NCBI RefSeq assembly: GCF_035994945.1
Contig: NZ_CP108677.1
Location: 4,092,001 to 4,156,000 of the forward strand
Source: Streptomyces sp. NBC_01216
GTDB lineage: Bacteria > Actinomycetota > Actinomycetes > Streptomycetales > Streptomycetaceae
Reading direction: 5' to 3'
Length of the DNA: 64,000 nucleotides
The translations under genes and the position numbers were made by a program. The notes beneath the pieces were generated by a model that saw nothing but the letters and a program-made list of their open reading frames with translations, was not told the origin of the DNA and made no database searches. This document shows, piece after piece, positions 1-9,010 of the stretch. Numbering within the stretch: position 1 is the stretch's first letter; the number at the start of each line of letters is the position of its first letter.

Positions 1-906
1 CGCGCGGCCCGCGTCGCCCGCCGCTACGGCCACGCCACCGACCCCTCCCTCACGCTGCGGGCGGCCCGCGCGTTCTACGACCCGCTCGTGTACCGCAGGA
101 TCAGGGCGGCGCTGGGCGGCCGGGTCCGCTACGCCGTCTGCGGCGGTTCACCGCTGGGGGCACGGCTGTCGGAGTTCTTCGCGGGCGCGGGCGTGGAGGT
201 CTACGAGGGCTACGGCCTGACGGAGACGACCGCGGCCTCGACCGTGACCCCGCCGCGGCGCCCACGCGGCGGGACGGTCGGCTGGCCGCTTCCCGGCACG
301 GCCGTGCGGATCGCCGGGGACGGCGAGGTGTGGCTCAAGGGCGGCCACGTCTTCGCCGGCTACTGGGACTCCCAGCGCGGGGTGGCGCTGCCCTACACGG
401 ACGAGGGCTGGTTCCCCACCGGTGACCTGGGATCGCTGGACGAGGACGGCTACCTGCGGATCACCGGCCGCAAGAAGGACATCCTGATCACCTCGGCCGG
501 CAAGAACGTCACGCCCGCCCCGCTGGAGGACTGGCTCCGCGCCCACCCCCTGGTCGGCCAGTGCATGGTGCTCGGCGACAACCGGCCCTACATCACCGCC
601 CTGATCACCCTGGACCACGAGGGGCTGACCCACTGGCGGCGGATGCGGAAGAAGGATCACCTCGCGCTGTGGGAGCTGGCGCGGGACGAGGACCTGCTCG
701 CGACCGTCCAGCGGGCGGTGGACGACGCCAACCGGCTGGTGTCGCGGGCGGAGTCGATCCGCGCGTTCCGGCTGCTGACCACGGAGTTCTCGGAGAGCAG
801 CGGCCATCTGACGCCCTCGCTGAAGCTGAAGCGCGCCGCGGTACTCCGTGACTTCGCGCGGGAGGTCGACGCGATGTACGACGGACCCGAGCAGCGGGAG
901 GGCTGA
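1..906 (+). CDS. Long-chain acyl-CoA synthetase, FadD15-like (C-terminal part; gene starts before the window)
   Basis: The frame is open from base 1 and ends at TGA 904-906, so the N-terminus lies outside the window. The family adenylates a fatty acid with ATP and transfers it to CoA. Visible family motifs are the YEGYGLTET adenylate-binding motif, the TGD triplet followed by the hinge region, and GRKKDILITSAGKNV with its conserved lysines, then a C-terminal lid domain. The long helical C-terminal segment after the GKN motif resembles FadD15-type long-chain ligases rather than the medium-chain type. It is followed, tail to tail, by the PNPOx gene. Substrate chain length is not deducible. Confidence 0.88.
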   Translation, partial: RAARVARRYGHATDPSLTLRAARAFYDPLVYRRIRAALGGRVRYAVCGGSPLGARLSEFFAGAGVEVYEGYGLTETTAASTVTPPRRPRGGTVGWPLPGTAVRIAGDGEVWLKGGHVFAGYWDSQRGVALPYTDEGWFPTGDLGSLDEDGYLRITGRKKDILITSAGKNVTPAPLEDWLRAHPLVGQCMVLGDNRPYITALITLDHEGLTHWRRMRKKDHLALWELARDEDLLATVQRAVDDANRLVSRAESIRAFRLLTTEFSESSGHLTPSLKLKRAAVLRDFAREVDAMYDGPEQREG

Positions 907-982
907 GGACCCGGCCGGCGCGCGTGCGGGTGCGGGGTGAGCACGGGGCGCCGGGTGGCGCGGCGCCCCGGGCGCCGGATCA

Positions 983-1660
983 TCAGGGCCAGAGCAGCTC
1001 GCGCGTCCAGGAGTCCGCGGCCCGGCCGCGCCGGTAGCGCAGGCGGACGTGCCGCCGGCGTTCGTCGCCCTGGAAGAACTCGACCTCGGCCGGCTCCAGG
1101 ACGTAGCACGTCCAGGTCTCCGCCGGGGCGTCCGGCTCGGCCCGCGCGCGCTCCCAGGCCGCCCCGCTCGCCTCGGCGAGGACGCTCGTCGACGGCAGCA
1201 CCTCGCTCTGCCGCCCCACCAGCGCGGAGGCGAGCGCGCCCGTCGAACGCACGCGCAGATCCTCCCGCGCCTCCTCGGCCGTCCCCACGGCCACCCGGCC
1301 CCGCACCCGCACCTGGCGGCCCTCACGCGGCCAGTAGAAGGCGAGCGCGGCCACCGGCCGGGCCGCGAGCTGGCGGCCCTTGGCGCTGGTCGCGTGCGAG
1401 GCGAAGTGCCAGCCGCGCGCGTCGGCGTCGTGCAGCGTCAGCATCCGTACGTCCGGCCGGCCCGCCTCGTCCACCGTCGCCAGCGACATGACGTGCGGTT
1501 CCACCTCCCCGGCCGCCGCCGCGGCCACGAACCAGTCGTGGAACAGCGGGAGCGGGTCCGGCGGAGTGTCCTCGGGCCGGAACTCCGGGAGCACCGTGTC
1601 CCAGACACGCGAGGACCGCAGGGCCTCATGAAAACGCGAGTCGTTCATGGCGTTCATCAT
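983..1660 (-). CDS. Pyridoxamine 5'-phosphate oxidase-family flavoprotein
   Basis: A 225-residue protein of the FMN split-barrel PNPOx family, the usual length for PdxH. It carries the FMN/PLP-binding segment (VRMLTLHDADARGWHFASH, then SAKGRQLAARPVAALAFYW) and ends in the C-terminal dimerisation element with an Arg-rich strand and a terminal Trp-x5-Pro. The expected reaction is oxidation of pyridoxamine or pyridoxine phosphate to PLP in the cytosol. The divergence around the first motif leaves open another FMN-dependent oxidase role. The start at 1660 has in-frame Met alternatives (1657, 1648) and no clear Shine-Dalgarno. It is a single gene, convergent with the acyl-CoA ligase gene. Confidence 0.8.
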   Translation of the reverse strand: MMNAMNDSRFHEALRSSRVWDTVLPEFRPEDTPPDPLPLFHDWFVAAAAAGEVEPHVMSLATVDEAGRPDVRMLTLHDADARGWHFASHATSAKGRQLAARPVAALAFYWPREGRQVRVRGRVAVGTAEEAREDLRVRSTGALASALVGRQSEVLPSTSVLAEASGAAWERARAEPDAPAETWTCYVLEPAEVEFFQGDERRRHVRLRYRRGRAADSWTRELLWP

Positions 1661-1693
1661 GGGGCCCCGCGGCCGGGTGCGGTGACGCGGGTG

Positions 1694-4600
1694 TCAGCCG
1701 GTGTAGTAGCCGGTGACGTCGGCGATGAGGTCGACGGTGCCGGTGTGGTTGTAGAAGGTGACCTTGCCGTCCTTGACGGGCACGATCACGAGGTTGGGGA
1801 CGGTCTGGCCGGCGGTGAAGTTGAGGTTCGAGGCGGCCCGCTGGGTGCCGTAGGGGTAGACCGAGACGAAGCCGGCCGCGGTCGGGTCGGTGGCGGTCAC
1901 GTTGAGAACGACGGCGGTGTACGTGTCGCCGACCTCCAGCGACACGGTCTTGCCCGCGCCCACCTTCGCCTTCGGGACACCGGTGCCGTCGCGGGTGTCC
2001 ATCAGCCGCTTGGGCTGCATGCCGGTGAAGACCGAGCCCTCACCGTCCTTGTAGTAGCCGGTGACGTCGGCGATGAGGTCGACGGTGCCGGTGTGGTTGT
2101 AGAAGGTGACCTTGCCGTCCTTCACGGGCACGATCACGAGGTTGGGGACGGTCCGGCCGGCGGTGAAGTTGAGGTTGGAGACCGTCGGCCGCGCGGTGCC
2201 GTAGGGGTACGCGGAGACGAAGCTCGTCGCCGTCGGGGCGGTGGCGGTGACGTTCAGGGCGACGGCGGTGACGCCGGGCTCGGTGACGGGCAGTGTCACG
2301 GTGCCGCCCGGTCCGACCTTGGCCTTCGGGACACCGGTGCCGTCACGGGTGTCCATCAGTCGCTTCGGCGTGACCGGCTGGTACTCCGAGCCGGAGGTGC
2401 CCTCGGTGTAGTACCCGGCGACATCGGCGAGCAGATGGACCGAACCGTTCTTGTTGTAGAACTCCACCCAGCCGTTCACGACCGGCACCGTCACCAGGTT
2501 CGCGGCGGTCCGGCCGGCCGCGAAGTTGAGGTTCGAGGCGGAGGTGCGCCGCGTGTCGTGCGGATAGACCGAGACGAAACTCGGCTCGGTCGGGTCGGTC
2601 GCCGTCACGTTCAGGACCACGGCGGTGAGTCCCTCGGTGGGCACACCGGCCTTGCCGGCCACCTGCAGTACCACGGTGCCGCCGGCCGGAACCCTCTCCT
2701 GGGGGACGCCGAGACCGCTGCGGGTGTCCATCAGCCGTGTGGGCGTCACCGGCGTGTAGGTGCCGGGAAGGGTCGTCAGCGAGCTGCCGGCGACGTCGAA
2801 GGCGTCCGAGGCTCCCCGAAGGGGGCCGAGGCCGTCGAGCGGATGGGCGGTCACCTCCCAGAGGTACTGCCCGGACTCGATGCCCCGGCCCTGGGAGTCC
2901 TTGCCGTCCCAGCGGACCCGGACGGCCGCTCCGGCCCCCCGCTCTCCGCTGTAGGTGCGGACGGTCTCGCCGTTGCCCTTGGCGACGCGCACCTGCCAGG
3001 AGCCCACCGCCTTGGAGAAGCGCCACACGGGCGACCACACGGCGGGCAGCGGCTCCACGCCCGCGCCCTCGAAGACCAGCGGCTCGACGGACTGCTCCAG
3101 CCGGGCGAGCGGCTGGGGTGTCACGCCGGTCTGCCGGACGTGGATGTCGCCGTCCGTGCCGACGAAGGCCACGCCGCCGCCGAACTTGTCGACGGTCCAG
3201 TCGATGCCACGGCCCGCCTCGGACATCCCGTACGGCAGATCGGCGAAGTCGGTGGTCTGTCCGGTACTCGCGTTCGTCAGCCGGAGCTCGCTGTCGACCT
3301 GCTGGACCACGAAGCCGTCTCCGAGCAGGGCGTCACCGACCGGCACCGGCACGCTCTTGCGCAGGGTCCGGTCGTAGACACCGGCCTTGTCCGTGCCGCA
3401 GGCCCAGTAGAGCCAGCGCCCGACGGCCTGGAGCTCGGTCGGCGCGCAGCCGGACGCGAGGTCGAGCGCGGCCGAGGTGACACCGGTGTTCAGGTCGTAG
3501 GAGTCGACCCGGCCGGCGGTGGCCGCGGGCTTCCACACCTTGGTGTCCCACAAGGCCGCGGCCGAGTCCGTGAGCGTCAGCTTCACGTCCGGCGTCGTGT
3601 CGTCGGGGTTCTCCAGGTCGACGGCCCAGGTGGTGTCACCGCTCCGCGCGAGGACGTAGCGGCCCGCTCCGTCGACGACCCGGCCGTTTCCGGGCAGCTC
3701 CGCCGTGCGGAGTTCCGAACCGGTGAGCGGGGCGTGGACGCGGGGCCCCGCCGAGAAGACCGACTCGCCGTCGCCCAGACCGGCCAGACCGGGCTCGTAC
3801 GGGATCAGGGAGAGGCGCCGCGTCGGCGTGGGTGTGGACGACGCGGTGGTGTCGGCGTCGTAGAGCCCCGTCTCCTCGTGGAGTTCGGAGTTCCGGGCGA
3901 GGAAGCTGAGCCGTCCGGCGGCCAGCGCGAGGCCCCGGTCCGCCGACCGGACGCGCGGGACCTCGCGGACCGTCGTGACGCGCGGAGTGCCGTCGGGGGC
4001 GAGGTCGACGCGGCGCACCGCCCAGTCGGAGCTGCCCGTGCCGCCGGTGACCAGGAGGCCACCGTCAGGGGTGGTGGCGAAGTGCCCGCCGGCGTGCGGG
4101 AGCAGTTCCTTGGTCAGACCGGTGCCGATGTGTACGGCCTGGAGCGCCCCACCGCGCAGATCCTTGTAGGCCGGGACCTTCCGGGTGAAGACGATCCACT
4201 TCCCCAGGGCGGTGAACGGGCCCAAGTCGTCGGCGTTCTCCGCCGTGGTGAGCGGGGTCTCGTCGACCGTCGTGGGGTCGGTGCGCGGAGCCGAGAACAG
4301 CTTCTCCGCGGTGGAGTCGTAGTAGCCGATGCGGGTCTCGCCCAGCGAGACGTCGATTCCCTCGCCGAACATCGCCACCGGCTTCAGCGTGGCGGTCGCG
4401 TAGTCGAGGAGGTACTGGGCCTCGGACAGGTGCCCCGGCTGCCAGGTGCTCAGGACGGCGCCCCGGGTGTCCTGCGTGACGACCCGCAGCTCGCCGAAGG
4501 TTCCCGGGAGGCCCGTCACCGGCTGTTCGACGACGTGGCCGTTGACGACCCGGAGCAACTGGAAGGCGTCATAACGCCCTTGGGCGTCGCGTCCGGTGGT

Positions 4601-5065
4601 CAGCACGGTGTCCGCGGTGTAGGCGCCGCCGAACGTCCGGCCCTCGGGCAGCGCGAGCGTGAGGGCCGTGTGCTCGGTGGCGAGATCCGTCACCGTGACG
4701 CGGCCGGCCTCGGCCCTGACGTGAAGACCGGAGTGGCCCGCGGCCTCGTCGTCGGTGATCGACCTCTCGGCGCCGGTGGCCCCGTCCGTCCAGAGATAGC
4801 CGGGCGTGCCCTCCCGCCGGTGGGCGTAGCCGGTGCTCCCGGCCTGCGTCAGTTCCTCCTGCCGGGGCTGGAAGCGACCCGGGTCCTGGACCACGACGTC
4901 GGCCGCGGCGTTCGCGGCGCGGGCGTCGTGCGTGGGCGTCGGCCCGGCGGCGGTCGCCGTTCCCGTGGCCGCGGCGCACATGCCGGCGGTGATGCCGAGG
5001 GCCGTGGCGAGGGTTAAGGCTTTGTTTCTCCGCGCGCGTCGTGGTGCGTGGGCGTGAATGTTCAA
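1694..5065 (-). CDS. Large secreted repeat protein with FlgD-like Ig domain and three C-terminal DTR repeats
   Basis: The chosen start is TTG 5065-5063 because GGAGGGGA (5078-5071) sits at good spacing before it and the next residues form a signal peptide: a run of arginines, a hydrophobic stretch, then an Ala-x-Ala-like end near residue 40. This gives 1123 residues. Residues about 60-680 are rich in short beta strands, propeller-like, with no catalytic motif that I recognise. Around 690-745 is a FlgD-type Ig-like segment (RWDGKDSQGRGIESGQYLW). From about 770 there are three repeats of about 110 residues, each with RLMDTR, VVLNVTAT, NLNF and a final GYY. The function is unknown; cell-envelope or extracellular adhesion is only a guess. 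It is a paralogue of the next gene upstream. Confidence 0.8.
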   Translation of the reverse strand: MNIHAHAPRRARRNKALTLATALGITAGMCAAATGTATAAGPTPTHDARAANAAADVVVQDPGRFQPRQEELTQAGSTGYAHRREGTPGYLWTDGATGAERSITDDEAAGHSGLHVRAEAGRVTVTDLATEHTALTLALPEGRTFGGAYTADTVLTTGRDAQGRYDAFQLLRVVNGHVVEQPVTGLPGTFGELRVVTQDTRGAVLSTWQPGHLSEAQYLLDYATATLKPVAMFGEGIDVSLGETRIGYYDSTAEKLFSAPRTDPTTVDETPLTTAENADDLGPFTALGKWIVFTRKVPAYKDLRGGALQAVHIGTGLTKELLPHAGGHFATTPDGGLLVTGGTGSSDWAVRRVDLAPDGTPRVTTVREVPRVRSADRGLALAAGRLSFLARNSELHEETGLYDADTTASSTPTPTRRLSLIPYEPGLAGLGDGESVFSAGPRVHAPLTGSELRTAELPGNGRVVDGAGRYVLARSGDTTWAVDLENPDDTTPDVKLTLTDSAAALWDTKVWKPAATAGRVDSYDLNTGVTSAALDLASGCAPTELQAVGRWLYWACGTDKAGVYDRTLRKSVPVPVGDALLGDGFVVQQVDSELRLTNASTGQTTDFADLPYGMSEAGRGIDWTVDKFGGGVAFVGTDGDIHVRQTGVTPQPLARLEQSVEPLVFEGAGVEPLPAVWSPVWRFSKAVGSWQVRVAKGNGETVRTYSGERGAGAAVRVRWDGKDSQGRGIESGQYLWEVTAHPLDGLGPLRGASDAFDVAGSSLTTLPGTYTPVTPTRLMDTRSGLGVPQERVPAGGTVVLQVAGKAGVPTEGLTAVVLNVTATDPTEPSFVSVYPHDTRRTSASNLNFAAGRTAANLVTVPVVNGWVEFYNKNGSVHLLADVAGYYTEGTSGSEYQPVTPKRLMDTRDGTGVPKAKVGPGGTVTLPVTEPGVTAVALNVTATAPTATSFVSAYPYGTARPTVSNLNFTAGRTVPNLVIVPVKDGKVTFYNHTGTVDLIADVTGYYKDGEGSVFTGMQPKRLMDTRDGTGVPKAKVGAGKTVSLEVGDTYTAVVLNVTATDPTAAGFVSVYPYGTQRAASNLNFTAGQTVPNLVIVPVKDGKVTFYNHTGTVDLIADVTGYYTG

Positions 5066-5161
5066 GGGATTCCCCTCCGTGGAAGCCTGTGACAGGCGAG
5101 GGCGGGGGCCGTTGCGGCATGTGCACGCCGTCCCCTTCGGCACACCCCGCCCCAGGCGGTG

Positions 5162-5214
5162 ATCGTAACAGCGGTCGGGGTGAAGGGAAACGGATTTTTC
5201 GAACCCGTTCAAAC
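5162..5214 (-). promoter_or_regulatory. Promoter and conserved upstream element of secreted repeat protein 1
   Basis: Read on the minus strand, a -10-like TACGAT lies at 5167-5162. An element with TTTGAAC and TTCGAAA half-sites lies at 5214-5193. The same pair, with near-identical spacing, precedes the paralogue at 8762-8814, which argues for common regulation. The surrounding gap (5066-5301) holds no other gene that I can see. Confidence 0.55.
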
Positions 5215-5301
5215 AGGTGGGGGGACGTTTCGGGGCCGGGTCGTCGCGGTGGACGGCCCGGCCCCGGGGCGGTTCGTGGCGGGGGGCTCCCGCCGTGGTT
5301 G

Positions 5302-8300
5302 TCAGCCGGTGAAGTAGCCCGCGGCGTCGGCGATGAGGTCGACGGTGCCGGTGTGGTTGTAGAAGGTGACCTTGCCGTCCTTGACGGGCACGATCACGAG
5401 GTTGGGGACGGTCTGGCCGGCGGTGAAGTTGAGGTTCGAGGCGGCCCGCTGGGTGCCGTAGGGGTAGACCGAGACGAAGCCGGCCGCGGTCGGGTCGGTG
5501 GCGGTCACGTTGAGAACGACGGCGGTGTACTTCGTCCCGACCTCCAGCGTCACCGTCTTGCCCGCGCCCACCTTCGCCTTCGGGACACCGGTGCCGTCGC
5601 GGGTGTCCATCAGGCGCCTGGGCTGCATGCCGGTGAAGCGGGACCCGGCGTCCTTGTAGTAGCCGGAGACGTCGGCGATGAGGTCGACGGTGCCCGCGTG
5701 GTTGTAGAAGGTGACCTTGCCGTCCTCGACGGGCACGACCACGAGGTTGGGCACGGTCCGGCCGGCGGTGAAGTTGAGGTTGGAGACCGTCGGCCGCGCG
5801 GTGCCGTAGGGGTAGACCGAGACGAAGCCGGTCGCCGTCGGCGCGGTCGCCGTCACGTTGAGGACGACGGCCCGCACACCCGGCTCGGTGACGGGCAGTG
5901 TCACGGTCCTGCCCGGTCCGACCTTGGCCTTCGGGACGCCGGTGCCGTCACGGGTGTCCATCAGGCGCTTCGGCGTGACCGGCTGGTACAGCGCGCCGCC
6001 CCAGCGCTCGGTGTGGTACCCGGCGACATCGGCGAGCAGATCGACCGCGCCGTTCTTGTTGAAGAACTCGACGTAGCCGTTGACCACCGGCACCGTCACC
6101 AGGTTCGCGGCGGTCCGGCCGGCCGCGAAGTTGAGGTTGGACGCGCTGGTGCGCGGGGTGCCGCCCGGGTACACGGAGACGAAGCTGGAAGCCGTCGGAT
6201 TGGTCGCGGTGACGTTGAGGACGACGGCCGTGACCGTCGTCGCCGGGACGCCCGCCGTGCCCGTGACCTTGACCCGGGTCCAGCCGCCGGCACCGAGCTT
6301 GCCCCGCGGCACGCCGAGGCCGGTGCGGGTGTCCATGATCCGGGTCGGCGTCAGGGGGGCGAACGTGCCCGGGACCGTCGTCGCCGAGCTGCCCGCCAGC
6401 CGCACCGTGCCGGTCAGCGTCCGCTGCTCGGCGGGGGCGGTCCCGCCGACCGGGAGGACTTCCAGCGACCAGTGGTATGTGCCGTTCAGCAGGCCGCGCC
6501 CCTGGGTGTCGTGCCCGTCCCAGACCGCCCGGACCGCGGCCCCGTCGCCGCGGTCGCCGCCCGTACTGCGCACCACCACGCCGTCGCGGTCCTTGACCGT
6601 GAGGCGCCAGGGGCCGACCTGCCGGGAGAAGCGCCATACGGGCTTCCACTCCACGTCCGGTTCGAGGCCGACGCGGTCACCGAAGGACAGGTACGCCGGG
6701 ACCGACGAGGCCAGGGCGGCCATCGGCTGCGCGGACACCGGCACCTGGCGGACCCGGATGTCCCGTGCGGCGTCGAGGTAGGCGACACCGCCCCCGAACC
6801 TGTCGACGGTCCACGTCTCACGGCGGCCCGAACCGGAGGAGGCCCGGAGGTCGGCGAAGTCGGTGGTCAGCCCGGTGGCCGCGTCGGTCAGCTTCAGCTT
6901 GTCACCCTCGTGGCGGACGACGTAGCCGTCGCCGAGCAGGGCCTCACCGGCGGGCACGGCCACGCTCTTCTTCAGGGTCCGGTCGTAGACGCCCGCCTTG
7001 TCCGCTCCGCAGGCCCAGTAGAGCCAGCGGCCGACGGCCTGGAGTTCGGTGGGCCGGCAGCCGGACTTGATGTCGACGGCGGCCGAGGTCTTCTTCGTCC
7101 CGAGGTCGTAGGCGTCGACCTGACCCGCCGTGGCGGCGGGCTTCCACACCTTGGTGTCCCACAGCGCCGCGGCCGAGTCCGTGGTGAACGGCACGTCCGG
7201 AGTGTGGATGTTGTGGTTCTCCAGGTCCCCGACGTACGCGGTGGTGCCGTTCTGGGCCAGGACGTACCGGCCGGAGCCGTCCACCACCCCTGCGGAGGTG
7301 GGAAGTCGGATGCTGCGCAAGGTGCTGGTGGTGGTCGGCGAATTGACGCGCGTGCTCGCCGCGTAGGCCGACTGGCCGTCGCCGAGTGAGGCCAGGCCCG
7401 CCGACGCGTTGATCACTCTCATCCGCAGTTTCGGGGCGGGCGGCGTGGCCGCCTTCGTGTCCAGGTCGTACAGGCCGTCCATGCCGTCCCGCTCGGTGTC
7501 GGCGAGGTAGCTCAGGCGTCCGCCGCCGAGCGCCAGACCACGCAGGGTCGCCGGGACCGGGGGGAGCGCGCGGACGGGCGTCGCCTTCACCGCGCCGCCG
7601 GAGTCGACGGTGATCCGCCGCAGGGCCCAGTCGCCGCTTCCGCCGCCGCCCACGACGAGGACGTCACCCTCCGGTGTGCGGACGAACGAGTCGTCCTCGG
7701 CCCGCGCGAGGACCCGTGTGACGGGGCCCCCTCCGACCGGGATCGCCCGCACGGCGTTGCCCTGCTCGTAGCCGTTCTCCGGGTAGGTCAGCGTGCGCTG
7801 GAAGAGCAGGGTGTCGCCGACGACGGAGAAGCGCTCGCCGGGGCCCTCCGCGCCGGTGGCCCCGGGGAGGTCGGTGGTGACGGGGGCCGCCGTCAGGTCG
7901 GCCCGCGGAACGGAGAGCAGCTCGTCCGCGTAGCTCGCGTGCGCCACGATGTGCCGCTCTCCCAGCGAGTAGGAGAAGGTCGGGGCGAACCTCTCCGGCA
8001 GGGGCTTCACGGTGGCGGAGGCGTAGTCGAGCAGGTAGAGGGTGCCGCCGTCGTCGCGGAACCGTACGAGCGCGCCCCGGGTGTCCTGCGCGAGGACGAA
8101 GAGCCGGCCCGTGGCCGCGGGCGGTTTCGCGACGGCCCGCTCGACCGTGGTGCCGTCGGCCGACGACTGCCACAGGGTCACCGAGGCCGGGGTGCCATCC
8201 CTGCCCTCGGTGTAGGTGACGGCCGTGTCGGCGTTGTACGCCTTGGCCCAGATCTGCCCGCCCGGAAGGGTGATCGCCTTCCGTGATCCGGTGGCCAGGT

Positions 8301-8661
8301 CGGAGACGGTGAGGGTGCGGGGCTGGTCGGCGGGAACGGAGTCGATCGTGGTCGAGAGCCCCGAGTGGTCCTCGGGCCGCGGGGTGGGGATGGGCGTGTG
8401 GGTCCCGGTCGCGAAGTCGGTCCAGACGGTACCGGTGCCCTCCATCCGGTGCGCGTAGCCACGGGTGCCCGCGTGCCACAGGAGCTCGTCGCGTGGCTTG
8501 TAGCGGCCGGGGGCGGGAATCACCGTCTCGTCCACGGCGGCCGGCGCCGAGGTGTCGGCGGCGGCGGGCCCCGCGGTGGCGGCGCACAGGCCGGCCGTGA
8601 CGCCCAGGGTGACGATCATCGCGAGTGATCCGCGCGTGTGGACGCGCGCGTGACGGCGCAT
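5302..8661 (-). CDS. Large secreted repeat protein 2, paralogue of the 1694-5065 product
   Basis: A protein of 1119 residues with an ATG start at 8661 preceded by AAGGGGGA. Its N-terminus is a signal peptide (RRHAR, a hydrophobic stretch, then AAA-D near residue 35). The layout matches its neighbour: a beta-rich domain of about 650 residues, the shared sequence TDSAAALWDTKVWKPAATAG, a FlgD-like Ig segment, and three C-terminal repeats with RIMDTR or RLMDTR and VVLNVTAT. The last repeat is almost identical at the DNA level to that of the neighbour over about 200 bp (roughly 5328-5530 against 1720-1922). That suggests recent duplication or gene conversion. It is probably exported by Sec; its function is unknown. 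Confidence 0.8.
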   Translation of the reverse strand: MRRHARVHTRGSLAMIVTLGVTAGLCAATAGPAAADTSAPAAVDETVIPAPGRYKPRDELLWHAGTRGYAHRMEGTGTVWTDFATGTHTPIPTPRPEDHSGLSTTIDSVPADQPRTLTVSDLATGSRKAITLPGGQIWAKAYNADTAVTYTEGRDGTPASVTLWQSSADGTTVERAVAKPPAATGRLFVLAQDTRGALVRFRDDGGTLYLLDYASATVKPLPERFAPTFSYSLGERHIVAHASYADELLSVPRADLTAAPVTTDLPGATGAEGPGERFSVVGDTLLFQRTLTYPENGYEQGNAVRAIPVGGGPVTRVLARAEDDSFVRTPEGDVLVVGGGGSGDWALRRITVDSGGAVKATPVRALPPVPATLRGLALGGGRLSYLADTERDGMDGLYDLDTKAATPPAPKLRMRVINASAGLASLGDGQSAYAASTRVNSPTTTSTLRSIRLPTSAGVVDGSGRYVLAQNGTTAYVGDLENHNIHTPDVPFTTDSAAALWDTKVWKPAATAGQVDAYDLGTKKTSAAVDIKSGCRPTELQAVGRWLYWACGADKAGVYDRTLKKSVAVPAGEALLGDGYVVRHEGDKLKLTDAATGLTTDFADLRASSGSGRRETWTVDRFGGGVAYLDAARDIRVRQVPVSAQPMAALASSVPAYLSFGDRVGLEPDVEWKPVWRFSRQVGPWRLTVKDRDGVVVRSTGGDRGDGAAVRAVWDGHDTQGRGLLNGTYHWSLEVLPVGGTAPAEQRTLTGTVRLAGSSATTVPGTFAPLTPTRIMDTRTGLGVPRGKLGAGGWTRVKVTGTAGVPATTVTAVVLNVTATNPTASSFVSVYPGGTPRTSASNLNFAAGRTAANLVTVPVVNGYVEFFNKNGAVDLLADVAGYHTERWGGALYQPVTPKRLMDTRDGTGVPKAKVGPGRTVTLPVTEPGVRAVVLNVTATAPTATGFVSVYPYGTARPTVSNLNFTAGRTVPNLVVVPVEDGKVTFYNHAGTVDLIADVSGYYKDAGSRFTGMQPRRLMDTRDGTGVPKAKVGAGKTVTLEVGTKYTAVVLNVTATDPTAAGFVSVYPYGTQRAASNLNFTAGQTVPNLVIVPVKDGKVTFYNHTGTVDLIADAAGYFTG

Positions 8662-8761
8662 GCTGCTTCCCCCTTGGAAATGCCTGGTCAGGCTGGGGCG
8701 GGCGCCGCTACGGCCGACTGGTCCGGTCCGTCCCCTGCGGCGGAATCCGCCCGAAAGCGTG

Positions 8762-8814
8762 ATCCTAACAGCGTCACCGGAGACACCGGAAGCGATTTTC
8801 GAACTCGTTCAAAC
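8762..8814 (-). promoter_or_regulatory. Promoter and conserved upstream element of secreted repeat protein 2
   Basis: On the minus strand TAGGAT (8767-8762) forms a -10-like box. The element GTTTGAACGAGTTCGAAAA lies at 8814-8796 and matches the element before the paralogue at 5193-5214. The rest of the 8662-9006 gap holds only degenerate inverted-repeat sequence (about 8842-8866 and 8978-9010). Confidence 0.5.
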
Positions 8815-8993
8815 GGTGCTCGGCCGGAAGGGAGTCGGGCTCAGTGCCTTTCGGGTGGCCTCTGGCCGGGCGGTCACGCCCTGGCACGCACGCTGCCGGC
8901 GTTGCCGACATGCCTCAGTAGCTCCGCTACAGCGACCTCCCGGGGCCTTGGAATCGAACACACCAGGCCGCGCCCGCCTGCCGTTCGAAGGTC

Positions 8994-9010
8994 ACCCGGC
9001 AGGCTCTCAG
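8994..9010 (-). repeat. Copy A of a post-stop repeat, CTGAGAGCCTGYCGGGT
   Basis: Read on the minus strand, CTGAGAGCCTGCCGGGT overlaps the stop codon of the thiolase gene. Close copies start at or within a few bases of stop codons at 16777-16793, 49757-49773 and 51358-51374. At 49757 it forms one arm of a perfect hairpin, so a role in transcript 3' ends is plausible. Confidence 0.55.

Noticed and set aside
1049..5017. A very long plus-strand open frame antisense to the first secreted protein
   Set aside because: It reads as low-complexity Arg/Gly/Val sequence, has no signal or domain, and is the mirror of strong third-position GC bias on the minus strand.
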